Origin: Mytilus galloprovincialis
Taxonomy: Eukaryota; Mollusca; Bivalvia; Mytilida; Mytilidae
Length of the DNA stretch: 64,000 bases
Direction: 5' to 3'
NCBI RefSeq assembly: GCF_965363235.1
Contig: NC_134848.1
Coordinates: 59,296,181-59,360,180, forward strand
The notes under the pieces were generated by a model. The model was not told the DNA's origin, searched no databases, and saw only the letters and a list, made by a program, of their open reading frames with translations. The position numbers were made by a program, and so were the translations under genes. Position 1 is the first letter of the stretch. Every line of letters starts with the position of its first letter. Positions 30,760-43,143 of this stretch are shown in pieces.

Positions 30760-33700
30760 TCAATATCCGTAAGGAATGGTGTCGTAATTGTCTAGTAAAA
30801 CTCGTTTATTGTATGTGATACAGTACTTTTTGTTTTCCTCTCGACTATATATTTTTCTGTGCGTTGCAAGGCGGGTGATTTTGCTTGGGTTAGTCAGTGT
30901 TTTATGCACACTCCTATCACGAGAAATCATGCTTTTAATAGCATCGAAATTCACTATGTTTGAATTCGTAAAATTCAGAGTAAAACCTTTCACCTTGCAT
31001 GTTTCTGTACTTAAAGTTCTGTATGCATAGTTCTTATGGCCTCCACATACAAATTCCACAATGTGACCTTCCTCTGGTGATATTTCGGACGTCAGTTCGC
31101 CAAGGTAAATTCCAAGTGTTGGCTCTTTTGTGCCTTTACGAGACAAATACACACAGCTGTCGGTATCGTAATATAAACATTCACTACCGACTAAGTCTAA
31201 CACCGAGTACAGTTTTAACCGTGCCCACATTGTGGTGAATATTGCAATGAAAATGTTCGTTTTTACATCCACAGGTGGAAATAGTGAGTTTTGTGACCAT
31301 TCTAATTGTATGGTATCGTTCGAAACTATGTGAAAGTTTTCTACCATTTTCGTCGGATCTGACAACACCTGAAAGAATTTGTCACATTCCGTTTCGTGGA
31401 AGTATGAATGCCTCTTTAGGATCAGTCTCTGGCCAAATTTTCCCCAAAAACTGTTAAGACATAACTTCGCCAAACTTCTCAAACCGGGGTTTTCTTTGAT
31501 GTTATCATAGTCAAGATGTATGCCTTCGTTTTCTCTATAGAGTCGAATGTATTCTTGCTTTTCTAATTCTGTTTTGCACTCTTTTGGAAATCCGGAACTC
31601 TCCTGTTTTATCTTGAGAAACAATTGCATATAGTCTGAAAACAGACCCCCGGATTTCGTTTCTTTGTCATATTTTGTAGTTTCAGGGAAATGCCATATCT
31701 CATAAATCTTTATAATTTTATATCCTTTTTTAACGGCTAAAAACACCTCGGGTGTAGCATAAGTACCGATGAATGCTCGCGCTTCCTCTGAACACGTGCA
31801 TGTACTTCTGTTTTCCGCTTCTACACAAGTCCTGCAGAGAGGAAAAGTGAGTTTCTTGTTGCATCGATATGGTAATACAGGGTGGTAAAGTCCTCTTGGT
31901 GGCAGTATTTTCAATTTACACAGTCCAAAGTAATTATGTATGTCTTTGAAATCGTTCGTTATGATTTCGGGATGACCAAGAGGATATCGAGAATATTTAT
32001 TAGTCCATGGATACAGGGATGTAAAGTCTACATATTTAATCTTTTCTCCAATATCTGCTTTGCAGTACATTTTCGTCCCGTCGCATCTTCCGCCCATGAA
32101 TGCTTCCCTCTCCGAAATTCTCTCCACCAAATCCAAATTATCAATGAACGTTTTAAGATCGTCTTTTTTGTCAATATCTTGTCTAAATTCATGCTCCCAT
32201 ATATGACGATATCTGTATCCAAGATCTCGAATAGTTGACTCTCTCTTTTTTGTGACAACATATAACTCCTCCATGGATTGTTTAGTAAGTGGATGTTTCG
32301 TTTCCGATCTATCTTTTGGGTAGCATACACGACAACCATGAAAACAGCAACTGTAAAAAAAAAGAAAATTGAACAATACCATGAACGTTTGAGCATGCAA
32401 TGACACACATGAGTATGCAATATGGTACACCAACAGCAAAACATTTTACCGAACTTTTTATGAAATTAACACACGTTTTCGGTACCATGAAATATTTATA
32501 CCCGTAAATGAATACGTTCTGCACTACGCGTAACTTAGAACGCGTCATGAATAACGCGTAACTTATAACATATGATGGAATACGCGTAATTGATTACGCG
32601 CGCGTGCGGAGGGCGGGCGGCGGCGGCGGCGACCAAATTTTTAAGAATATTTTAAGGCACAACTTCATTCACAAACTCACCCTAAAAATTCGTACACTGT
32701 ATTGGTCTCCCGACAGTAACCATCGGTGTGATAATTCGTCCCTGGTATCTTGAATTCACCTCCATTCAGAGCGTGTTGTATATGAATCTTGTTCTGTTTC
32801 TTGGCCCATTCCAACCAAGCAATCGATATTTTACTGTGATTGTATCTTTTGGTATATCCCTCAGAAGGTACATGTGCGAGGGGGCTCTTGACGAATTTTC
32901 TTTTTCCGAATCTATGTTGAGGGTTTTCAGATAAATAGGTATTGGACGAATACCAATTACCATCATGCCACACGTCGAACCCCTCTTCTGTAGGTTTCAT
33001 ACGTTTCCATTCGACATGGTCTGCAGTGAGAGTAGTTACTTGTATGTCATAGTCCTCGGTTAAAAACTTCGATTTGTATATTCCCATGCATACACTGGCT
33101 ATTGTAACGTAATCAAGTGGATCTACCCCGCCTGGATACGTTATTTTTACATGTCCGGTTTCGGGATCGGTGATCTCGGTTTCTGTTCCAGTGACTTGTA
33201 ACATTAGATTTCTGAATTTCAATAGACCTTCTCTCAAAATTGTCGTGTCACTAACACAATACGCCTCCATTTCTTTTGCAAAGTCGAAAATTTCATTTTG
33301 GCGTGACTTGTGCCAAGTTAAAAAGTTTTCTCTGTCTGATGTATTCATGTAATCGGCTCCATAATACCTGGTGGGAGGGTAGGAACCAACGTAATTTTGA
33401 TTTTCCTCTCTGTTGAAAAAATGGGGAAAATAGCCTTTTTTCAATTCCGTCAATCCAAACGCTTTAGGAATTTTCGAAAGTTTCATTGGAAGAAAGTTTA
33501 AGGAGTCCAACACCTTGATGTTCAATCCACGTTGCACTAACATGTACATAATTTTACTCCCGTTGAAAATTATTTCTGGACGGATGGAGTAGGAGAGTAA
33601 CCATTCAAGAAGAAAATAGTTATCGTAACCACTTCCGTTGTGACTGAGGACAATCCCATTTTTATATTGGTCAGAAAATACTGTTCTGCAGAATTCGGCC

Positions 33701-35913
33701 GTTGCGGTACTACCTTTGAACAGTTTCATTCGAAACCCACAAGTGTTAGCACAAGGTCCGCCTTTGAAAACTTTCTTATCACGTTGAGAGCAAAGCGGAC
33801 AACGAACACCACAATACGAACATTTAGTATTGTGTAGTATTGGCTTATCTTTACAGAGGTCACAAGCCGTCTGCATACAAATAAAGTTTACTGTGTGTTC
33901 GCTAGAACCACACCAAGATTTGCTACATGTCTGACACAGTTTACATTTTTCACATTTTTTACCTTTGCCCGTACAATTTTCACACCTTGTATTTGTAGGT
34001 TGGTAGCCGTTTTCGCACTGTAATAATGTATCTTGCTTCGTTTCGGTGTCGAAAAAAATCATAACATTATCGGTAAGTTCCTTGGTAATTCTTCTCTGAT
34101 AACACAGGTGTTCTCCCGTGTAATATTCGTTGCAGCAAGGACATTTCCATTCCCCACATTGGTGAATGGCGGGAGAACGATCGTCCCAAACTAGTATTTT
34201 TTTGCATATTTTACATTGATATCGTTTGTCGCATTCCGAATGTAATAATCCTCCTTTTCGTGTTTGTTTTTTCTCTACGTGTTTTCGAAAGCATTCCAGT
34301 GATCTGCAAATCCTGTTGCATGTACGACAAGACATTATACTGGACGTGTTTATACAGTCCGAGCTGCAGCAGACAGTACATGTTGTTTCACACGAATGCT
34401 GGTCTCTATTGTTGTACGGTTTTAAGCATGTACTACAGAAATAATTGCAGGAAAAGAAGCCCGTGAGACTAACAATAGCTGTAAAATGTTGGAAATCATC
34501 TTGTTCAACCAGATAGAGAAACACTTTTTTGCGCAGTGAATCGTTTTCCCCGACTCGAATGAATTTATTCCCTAATTTAGCTGAAATAACAAGAATTTGT
34601 ATGTTTAACAGTCTTTCAAAAAGCTCTATTTCATTGATATTACACGGTTTTTCTGTACTCACTCCAACCAATTCACAAAGACGTCTAGAAAATAAAGTAC
34701 ATTCTTTCCTCCCCTTTTCTACAACGTGTTTATAATACCAATGCGGGTGACATTTGTGCTTCAAAACTTTATCTGGCATGGAACTAGAGTCTCCCTCTGT
34801 AAGAAGACGCCATTCTACGGGGGAAACTAGTCGACATGTTTTCAGAAAACACACGACTATAGCCATCGGCATGCACATAGTCGTACTGGGTATGTTCACA
34901 ATAGAACGTTTTCTCATTAGACTGTTGTTTTCCCCCGTCAATTTGGTGATACGGAGTCGCCCGCCTCCCGATGGAATATCTATTCGACCCACTGTAATCG
35001 TACAACTGTCGTCAACAGGTAGTTCTTCGTTACTTTGTAACACCTTGCTTATTTCGTCCATCACTATTGATGAGTCCATTTTGTTCAGTTCACGTAGAGA
35101 GACTACAATCGGATCAGTCAAGCCGTTGTGTTCTATGATCACACGAGCGAGACTATTGGCATCTGAATCTTGACGTACTGTATCCAGGATATCGTCGAAC
35201 AAACCATGTAGGTCTTCTGTTATGTCTGACAATTTCTTGTCGTGCAATTGACTGGTAAATTTGGCCTGAAAAGTCTTGTCAATGGCTCCAGTTTTAGCGT
35301 ATGTTCGCTCTTTTATTTGGCTAAATGTGTATGCAGGTTCACTCTCAATGCCCGCCCCAAACTGATGTGTAGAGATTGCTTGATTTTGGGATGATACACG
35401 AGATTTTTTGTACATGGGCACATCAGTGTCGGTGTTTCTTGTTGTTGAGTATGAACAATCGGTGTTTTTTTCATTCCGACTTCTTTTTATCGTTTTCCGT
35501 GTAAAGGAATTTCCTGAATTAGTATCCATATGGTTAGAACTAGAATGTGGATAATCAAATAGGCCCATGTTGAATTCCGTTATTATATCGTGCTCAAGTG
35601 CGTGTAATTCGTACTTTACTTGTGTACTAGACACCTCGTCGCATATTGAACACTGAAAATGCGATGGGTTTGCTTGCCTCCTTAAATGGTTTAATCTGGA
35701 AATTACGTAAGGGTCATCATTCATTCCATAGGCGTGAGCAAACGTCAATAATTGATCAATCGAAGTAAAACAATTTATGATATCCTCTAAGACTGGGCAG
35801 TCGTTCATCTGAAAATAGGATACAGGTTTTAAACCTAGATAGACATTTGAAGTTGAACCATCATCATAACCTACCTTCTTCATTGGCACAAAAACACAAG
35901 TTTGGAGAAACAT
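30760..35913 (-). CDS. Polinton protein-primed DNA polymerase B
   Basis: Two long open stretches on the minus strand. The upstream one (35913-32677, ~1,078 codons) starts with a C2H2-like finger (FQCSICDE...YELHALEH), contains Cys-rich zinc-like clusters and carries the exonuclease motifs FFDTETK and LSHNGSGYDNYFLLEWL. The downstream one (to 30760) has polymerase motifs A (FTSLYPW), B (LCLNSFWGKFGQR) and C (YYDTDSCVY). The ~330-bp gap between them is GC-rich with intron-like edges, and introns are known in some Polinton polymerase genes. The protein would replicate the element from its terminal repeats with a protein primer. No break is evident in the catalytic regions. Confidence 0.9.
32440..32676. 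repeat. ACGCGT-rich tract inside the polymerase gene
   Basis: Iterated ACGCGTAA-type motifs and a GGCGGCGGC run lie in the non-coding gap of the polymerase gene. They are sharply more CpG-rich than anything else in the element. Confidence 0.6.
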
Positions 35914-37865
35914 CTGTTATTATGACGATAAGGGACTCAGTGCTGGCTTCCAGATTTTTACCAATAACCATTCATTTTAAGATTCAGGAATGAAGCAATG
36001 CATGTTTTGTTAGTGTGGGTGTGTATGTGTATATGTTTTTTTTTGGTGAGAGTTGCTTACGTTGGAATCATGTTATTGTTTTGATAAAGCTGTAAGATTT
36101 TTTTTCATTGGTATTTAATGTCTCACTGCAATACCCAGATCCAGTCTTCTGTCTTGTATGATAAGATGTTCGTAAACAATTCTGTAGAACTACTGTTTCA
36201 TTAGCCCTACCCCCCCACTTATCAATATTTTCTTTTCGTCAAATCAGCAAACAAACCAGCTGTTTCCACCAGGTAAAGAAGAAAAATCTAATTTAAAAAG
36301 CTATTGCTCATTTACAAATAAAGAAGAAATAATCACAATTTGTACATTCAAAAATATGTTTATTACATATAACAAATACAAAAAATACATTACAAAGACT
36401 CAAAATGAAAATTTATCAGTACAATCATGTCTAATTAAGAAAAAAAAATGAAGAAAATAACTAAGTCGTGTAAAGATAAATATATATGTTAGAATATTTT
36501 AATAAGAAATAAGCGAGAGAGAAAAAAAACATGGGTTATGCTTTTTATATTTATTTATTGTTAAAAAAATAAGTAATCAAAATTGAATAAGTAAAAAAAA
36601 ATTCAGATTTTTACATTACTAAAAGAATCACCCCCCCCCCCCCCCCCCCCCCCCCCGTGAAAAACAAAGTTATCTCTCCCTCCCCACATGTTTGACACAT
36701 TAATACTTTCCTTTAACCATTTAAATAAAACATATAATACAACAAATACAACTACAATAACATTTATAAAACACAAAAAGTACACCTGGTACTGAATCAT
36801 TCATAACAAAGCATAACATCATATAATACTAACTAAACTAATCATAAAAAAATAGGTACACCCAGATACTGTTTTATTCATACATTAAAAAAAAAGCTTC
36901 TAATCATGAAATAAAATAAACATTTACCACAAAATAAAAACAACATTATTACACACAGATAAAATGTTTATTCAAGGTCACATTATGACAGAGTAAAATT
37001 GTTTATATTATTTTCTGTAAAATTTATTTGAAGGACTTTTTTTCAATGGATATCAATGTTTACTTTCTAAAAAAAAAAACAGTAAAAAAGTGGTTCAATT
37101 GTATCAATATTATTTAAACCCGTGTGAAAATATTTGGTAAAATAATAAAAAAAAATCCAGTTGTTTTCTACTTAAATATTTGAAATTAATAATAATCAAA
37201 TTAAAAACATTAAAGGATGTTCTATACATTGAAATTGTAATTTGCTCAGTGTTCAAGACAGTACAATATGTTGATCAATAGTTACATGTCGGATCCTTTC
37301 ACTTGGTGGATAGCTCCCTCATTAGCAATCATACCACATCTAATCTTTATAAATGTAACCCTAAACAAATGTTTTAACTTAAAACCACACACACACACAC
37401 ACACACAAATATGTACATACAAAAAACTATTCTACACTATATTGAAATTATATCTGTGGTTGTAATAACAATTTTGATTGAAGATATAAAAAAGATATAA
37501 AGAAAAGTGTATATACATACATTTAACCCTTATATTTATACATATTTAAAATGTTTTTATTATGTTTTATTTTATCAAAATTTGAATACCAATATATTTG
37601 AAAATATTAATAGATACTGTACCAAGGGAAGTAATCCCAAAATGATAGTCTCCCCCTTTTTAAAATTATTACTTTTATACAAGGGGGGCATGATTGTGAT
37701 TAAAAAAAATTATAGGTATTGCATGCAATGACCCAGTCATTAGTATAATAATATGAGAAATCCTTTATTTAATTGCATTTCACAAAAGAGTTTGTTAAAA
37801 AAAACCCACAGATATAATTTAAATTTTAAGTCTAAATATATTTACATTACATTTAACATAAAAAA
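35914..37865. other. Polinton right arm, non-coding
   Basis: About 2 kb of AT-rich sequence with a poly-C run (36632-36656) and a (CA)n microsatellite (37385-37407). A short piece at 37300-37335 (GATAGCTCCCTCATTAGCAATCATACCACAT) resembles a tail seen again at 38240-38275. No gene supported; the open frame across the poly-C is spurious. Confidence 0.55.
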
Positions 37866-39768
37866 TCACAAGTTTGGTGTGGAGGTCCACCTCCTCATGA
37901 TGGGTCTGTGGGGTGTTCTCAGTGAGACCCTTCTCCTGGCCACCTTTTGCCTCCTCTTGACCACTCTGATCACCAGAATGGTTATCACAGTGAGTGTAAT
38001 TCCAGCCACTGCACTGATGAGTTTATCTGGAAAAAAATATTTATGATAAGAGTAACTCGATAGTTTTATGTGTTAAAAATAAAAACACTGTGTATGATTT
38101 TCAACTTTTTTCTCATGAACGTTTTACTCTCTAATGTGTAATAAGTTTTTTTTTGTTCTGATATTTGATTACGAATGCTCCGTGTTGAAGGCTGTACCTT
38201 GACCTATTACGGTTTACTTTTATAAAAATGGTAACTTGATGGAGAGTTGTCTCATTGGCACTCATACCACATTTTCATATACATTTGATATATCTATATA
38301 AAGTTAGAGGCATATATATGTCTCTGATAAAAGACTTACTTCTAGATCAGAGACTTTTACAGATGTGCATTAATTCATTTAATAACAGGAGGGCACTGTA
38401 AACATGTAAAACTTGAAGTAGTCTTGTCTTCAACATCCAATGCATTTGTAGTAACACAAGTAACCCTCATCTCTAAAGTCTACATCTTTCTTATTTTTTA
38501 TAATAAAGTCTCACATATAACAAAGGATTTTCCTACATGATTATAAAATTGTAGAGGGAAATATATATTTTTTTATAACATGGTTGTAGATGAGGGGATG
38601 TATATGTTCTTGCTTTTCACATTTTTTTATTCTTTCTTTATTATGAACATACCAAGGATGGTCTCTTTCTCCTCACATGGAGGTGGGGTTGCCACAGACC
38701 ACCTGAAGGCAAATGTGGCCTTTTCTTTTGCTTCCTCCCCAGTCTCTGTGCTTTCTTCTGTGTTCTTCATAATAATCTCCTCTTCTCTCTCCACACCTGT
38801 CTTCTTTCCCAGAACTGTTTTAAGAAAAGTGTAAGAATTAACTTTACATTCCACTTGTTTTTACGAACCGGATGTTTCTAATAAAATCAAGGAGCCGTTT
38901 CAAAACAATTTGTATGTATATAAAGGCTTGTATCATATTCAATTTATAAATACAGCTTCTTTATTATGAATCTAGCTGGTATCATATTCAAATCATAGGT
39001 GTTTTTTTTATGTAGCTTGTTTGTATAGTTGCAATCAGGAATAAAAATTAAAATTTAAATATAAAAATCCCTTACCACTCCTCTAAACACTTCGGAAGTT
39101 TATCGGAAAGGGGTCATCTCAAAATTCATTTAGATGTTGATATAAGCTGTCATCACTTCTTGGATGTTGTTAAAACTTTTAATTGTTTACCTACGACTGG
39201 GACATTTTCTATCATCGTTTTTATGACAAATGAAATTTATTAGTTGGATACACTCGTTCGTAAAACGATTTTTGTTGGTAAATTTGACAATAAATTAAAA
39301 TAAATATTTTTGTATAATTTTCTGGGCATACGTTTAAGTATTTAGTTGTAATTTAACAGTGGTTTCGAAGATACTTTGAGAAATAAATATACTTTTGTGT
39401 CTATATGCAATAAACAGAAAGGGAAAAAAGGGGGGGGGGAATGATTAAAGACATCAAAAGATACAATATATATATTTAGACAGAGATTCATAATAAATCT
39501 TACCTTCAACTTTGCACCCATTGATGCTTATGCCAGCCCCTGACCCAACCCGTACTACTGTTGATGGGGACTGGCATATCACAATGGTGGTGGGGTCGTA
39601 CACTGTGATGCACCTCACACCCCTTCCACATCTCAGCATGGTTTCGGACACTTTATTGCAGACTCGAAAGCCACGGACACATGATTTCTCTTCCTTTGAC
39701 AATACGAAGGTGGCATTAATATACATCAATAATAGTCCCAATGACAAAATTACGTGACGTCCTGCCAT
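37866..39768 (-). CDS. Three-exon gene for a secreted-type single-pass membrane protein (Polinton cargo)
   Basis: Exons 39768-39504, 38814-38653 and 38026-37866 have consensus GT/AG borders, both introns in phase 1, and stay in frame for 195 codons. Exon 1 gives a signal peptide (MAGRHVILSLGLLLMYINAT) and a small Cys-rich ectodomain with six Cys. Exon 2 encodes a Glu/Lys-rich stalk (VEREEEIIM, ESTETGEEAKEKA). Exon 3 encodes a transmembrane helix (LISAVAGITLTVITILVI) and a basic tail (KRRQKVARRR). Splicing, phase-1 introns and domain order are host-receptor-like and foreign to core Polinton genes. It could be a captured receptor or decoy, or a glycoprotein of the element. I do not recognise the family. 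Confidence 0.65.
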
Positions 39769-40594
39769 TTTGATTTCGCGGTCAATAAGTATTTCGCGGT
39801 CAATATGCGATAACGAGGGAGGACGGATACACGATGCATGCATTTTTTACTATTTATTTAATAAGTATTTTTTATTATTATATGATTTTAAAAATAAAAA
39901 GTGAATAAATGAATATTTTTACGGAAAAACTATTCGAATCTAACTTTTACACATTTTTTTTTATCTTGTTTTTTCCCCCCAAAAAAATGACCGCGAATGA
40001 CCCATTTACGCAATATAAATTAGGTCGCCCTAATTTTGGTTAAAAGTTAATGGATTGAATTTCCTAAAGTACAATACATGTGCTAGATAGATTAATAAAA
40101 TTTAGGTTAATCATGAAACTCTGTTAATCACTATTTTGATTGATGTTTCGTGATGGGGAAAAAAAAACGAGAGGAATTTAATTAGACTGTATAAAGGACA
40201 AGGTTGGCCTTAACTTGATATAAAAACAACTGAAAAAAAGTAAGAATTTCAAACTACATTCGACTCACCTTAAAGCTAAAACTTGATTCCGAGAAAGGTA
40301 TGTGCATTAATTGATAACTTTACTTTTTTTTTGTCTTAAAATAAGGGTTTCAATTTTTTCTTTTCTTTTTTTTAAATCAATATTTCGATACAGTTTTAGA
40401 CAAAATAGTTTTGATTCCAATCAATTATAAGAATATGTGAAACAAAAAGATTTTTTGTGGTTAAACAACTTTGACTTGCTTAATTTAGAATAAATATTAT
40501 TTCTAATAAATTTCTGAACTTCAAATGTATATGTATATGTGTGCGTATGTGTCAATTTACGAAAGTTCTGATGTTTTATACTTTTTTACAATAG
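39769..40594. promoter_or_regulatory. Divergent promoter region between the two cargo genes
   Basis: The membrane-protein gene leaves leftward and the coiled-coil gene rightward from this interval. TATAAAAA at 40220-40227, followed by a donor-like GAAAG/GTATGT at 40297/40298 and an acceptor at 40591-40594, suggests a short 5' untranslated exon (about 40250-40297) for the rightward gene. Confidence 0.45.
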
Positions 40595-42590
40595 AAAAGA
40601 AAAATGGTAAATTTTTTACCAGACGAGGATTCGGTATACAACTGGACCGAGTGAGTACATATTTGATTTATAAACATTCAAAGTTCATTCTAAAATCGTT
40701 ACCATCGATTTTATTCTTTTTTTGATTTTTTTCATAAACATTCATGGTTTTTTTTTCAATTTAAGTTCTTTTACATAATCAATTTGAATAATGGAAGTTT
40801 GATATCTTTTCAATTACCTATAACACATTTTAGTTTATGTACAAGAAAACATTAATGATTTATCTCTTTTTTAGTTCGCAGACTGATTTATTTTTACAAG
40901 ACTTTCCATGGAGTGGGGGAGATGCGAGAGGGGAGGAGAGTAGCCCCATTCATTTTGGCACGGTATTTAAAGAAGAACCAATATCGTAAGTTTCCTTGTC
41001 TCTTCTTGTATTTTTGTAGGAATATTGTACCTAACTAAATGGAAATTAAGAATTTGGGACACGAATGTATCGACAATAACATTATTTTTTTTGTAACTCT
41101 GAGACATTTCAATATAATTAAACACATGCTATTTCGGAGTAATGGATAAAAATGTCAGTAACTGCAGGTATAAATATATATATGCATTTTCTATCTGTTA
41201 TGTGAAACTACAACATTATATCTTCACAAAAATGGGAATGTGCTGTTAACATTTATATCCTACTTTTTTAGTTCATTTTCATTCCAAGAATAAACATAAA
41301 AATTAACCATTCGTTGATATTCAGAACTTGACGATTAATTTTGTAGTGGTGTAAAGAGATTCTATGAAGTGGAATCTTCAAGAGAGAGTTCACTTTTATC
41401 ACCAGAAAAAAAGAAATCACCTAGGTAAGTTTTAGATATGTGAATTTTCGGTATATGATGTACAAATTTGCAGTTACATCCAGTCAGAATAGGGGCGATA
41501 AATATGATGTCTCGTGTAAAGAAAGTGTCACGCTTATTGCACGTTAAGAAACCTTGCAACAGCTCTTCCAGGGGATCCGTAGGTGACCTGTTGCAAGGCT
41601 AAATTTCTGTCCCTATGCAATATACTCTCCGATTTCCCGTGGTAATCTACATTTCTCCGACCTTGATCTCCCGCGGACCACCTTATTACAAAACCTATCT
41701 ATTGTGTTTATTGTTAATTTATTTTTGACCTAATGAACATGAAATCTTTTCCAACAACCAATGAATCAATTTTGTATATATTGTATATGATTTTTTTTAT
41801 TCAGCAAAAAAGGGGTAAAACGACGGTTGATAACAGAGGATAAAGAAAATGATCAGAAAATGAAAAGGTAAGTTGCTTTTTTATTGTTTTTTTCCATTTG
41901 TTTACAAACCAAAAATCAAGATTTAATGTCATAACGTAGTATATTTATTAAACATATGAAACCGTAACACGAGATATGACCTTAATCATTATTAAAAGTA
42001 AAAAATGGGGTAGGATACTTTAAGATTAAGCGCTGAACAAAAAAAAAACAAAACTCTCTGGCTGATAATCAATGATTATCTTTGAACGTTGTTAGATTGT
42101 AACAGTGAGAAAAATAGAGAAAGAAGCATTAAAAGGAAAAGATATTGTAACCATCAACGATACAGATACACACAACTACATTGTTTATAGGAAAAAAATA
42201 TCGAGTTATCTCTCTTTATACATAGTCTCAATTATATATAAAAAGCATTTTTTTTATAAAGGTGTTATTTCTTCAATATGCGTTTTCTGTCTTAAATTAA
42301 TAGACAATGATATAACTGTTTTTGCTGGATCAGTGTTTGTTTTATATATGTCTGCTTTGTTCTTTTTATTTTTATAATATTTGTTTTTCAGAGAACAACT
42401 GGATAGACATTCAGATAGTATAAGACCAATGTGTTGGGGGGAAAAATCCTCCCAGATAAAACAATTAACAGAAGTGATAGGGAAAATGGAGGAAAATCAT
42501 TCTACTACTATTCACATCTTAAAGGGTATGATTACCCAGTTGGAGAAAGAAAAGCGAAGAAGGCAGAACATTATTACGCATACATTATGA
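40595..42590 (+). CDS. Five-exon gene for a nuclear-type coiled-coil protein (Polinton cargo)
   Basis: Coding begins at 40604. Exons 40595-40650, 40875-40985, 41347-41424, 41805-41867 and 42392-42590 are bounded by good GT/AG sites. All four introns are phase 2, and the frame holds for 165 codons. An acidic-aromatic start (LPDEDSVYNW, LFLQDFPWSG) resembles activation domains. Next come a Ser/Lys segment (SPEKKKSP), a basic KKGVKRRL patch fit for a nuclear signal, and a C-terminal heptad-like helix (IKQLTEVIGKMEENHSTTIH, ITQLEKEKRRR) that should dimerise. AATAAA overlaps the stop. The five consistent junctions make a real gene likely; family not recognised. Confidence 0.68.
41470..41560. repeat. 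Mussel-type repeat fragment in a cargo-gene intron
   Basis: GTCAGAATAGGGGCGATAAATATGATGTCTCG...AAGTGTCACGC...TTGCACGTTAAG is a diverged copy of the dispersed repeat at 8960-9067 and 17510-17614. It lies within intron 3 of the coiled-coil gene, inside the Polinton. Confidence 0.65.
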
Positions 42591-42866
42591 ATAAAGTATT
42601 TGTACTTGTATTTGTATTGGTTTTTTTTTAATAACACATTCAGTACTAGAAATGTATTGCTCAAAGATTACATTACGTTAATTTCAATAAGTCATTTGCT
42701 CATACTGGAAAATATCGAACATAAACAACAATTAGACACATTACAAAATCATACTTACATTATAGTTTAGTCGCTACACGATTTTATTTGTTTTCTTAAA
42801 TAGAACCCACAACTATTTATACTTCTTAGTATATAAGGATGGGCCAACTTCAGGTGTTGAATCATT

Positions 42867-43143
42867 TAAAAGGAGTGGGTTACACAGATGTTTAAACACT
42901 TGTAGTATATTTAAGGAGTGGTTGCTTAGGTGTTAAAAGACACCTGTTTACATGATTTAAACGTGTGCTTTTACACTGGTTTCTGACAGTGTATTTAGGA
43001 GTGGTTTGCTAGGGTTTTAGGACATCTGTTTTAACTTGTGCTTCTTGAAAAAAATACAATGCGTTCCTTTAAAGGATTGGGTTTGTCATATGCTTAGACA
43101 CCTGTTTCTGATAAAACGTATATAGGAGGGGGTTCACACAGGT
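42867..43143 (+). repeat. Subterminal degenerate tandem repeats of the Polinton right end
   Basis: Units of about 45-85 bp, each opening with (A)AGGAGTGG and containing ACACCTGTTT or ACATCTGTTT, recur about five times and run into the right terminal repeat. The left end lacks them, so the two ends differ just inside the terminal repeats. Confidence 0.65.

Noticed and set aside
30788-35173. Several plus-strand frames of 60-139 codons
   Set aside because: They lie opposite the polymerase gene and have no family features; they are antisense shadows.
36603-36800. Minus-strand 65-codon frame with a Gly run
   Set aside because: The Gly run is just the translated poly-C tract; composition and position give no gene support.
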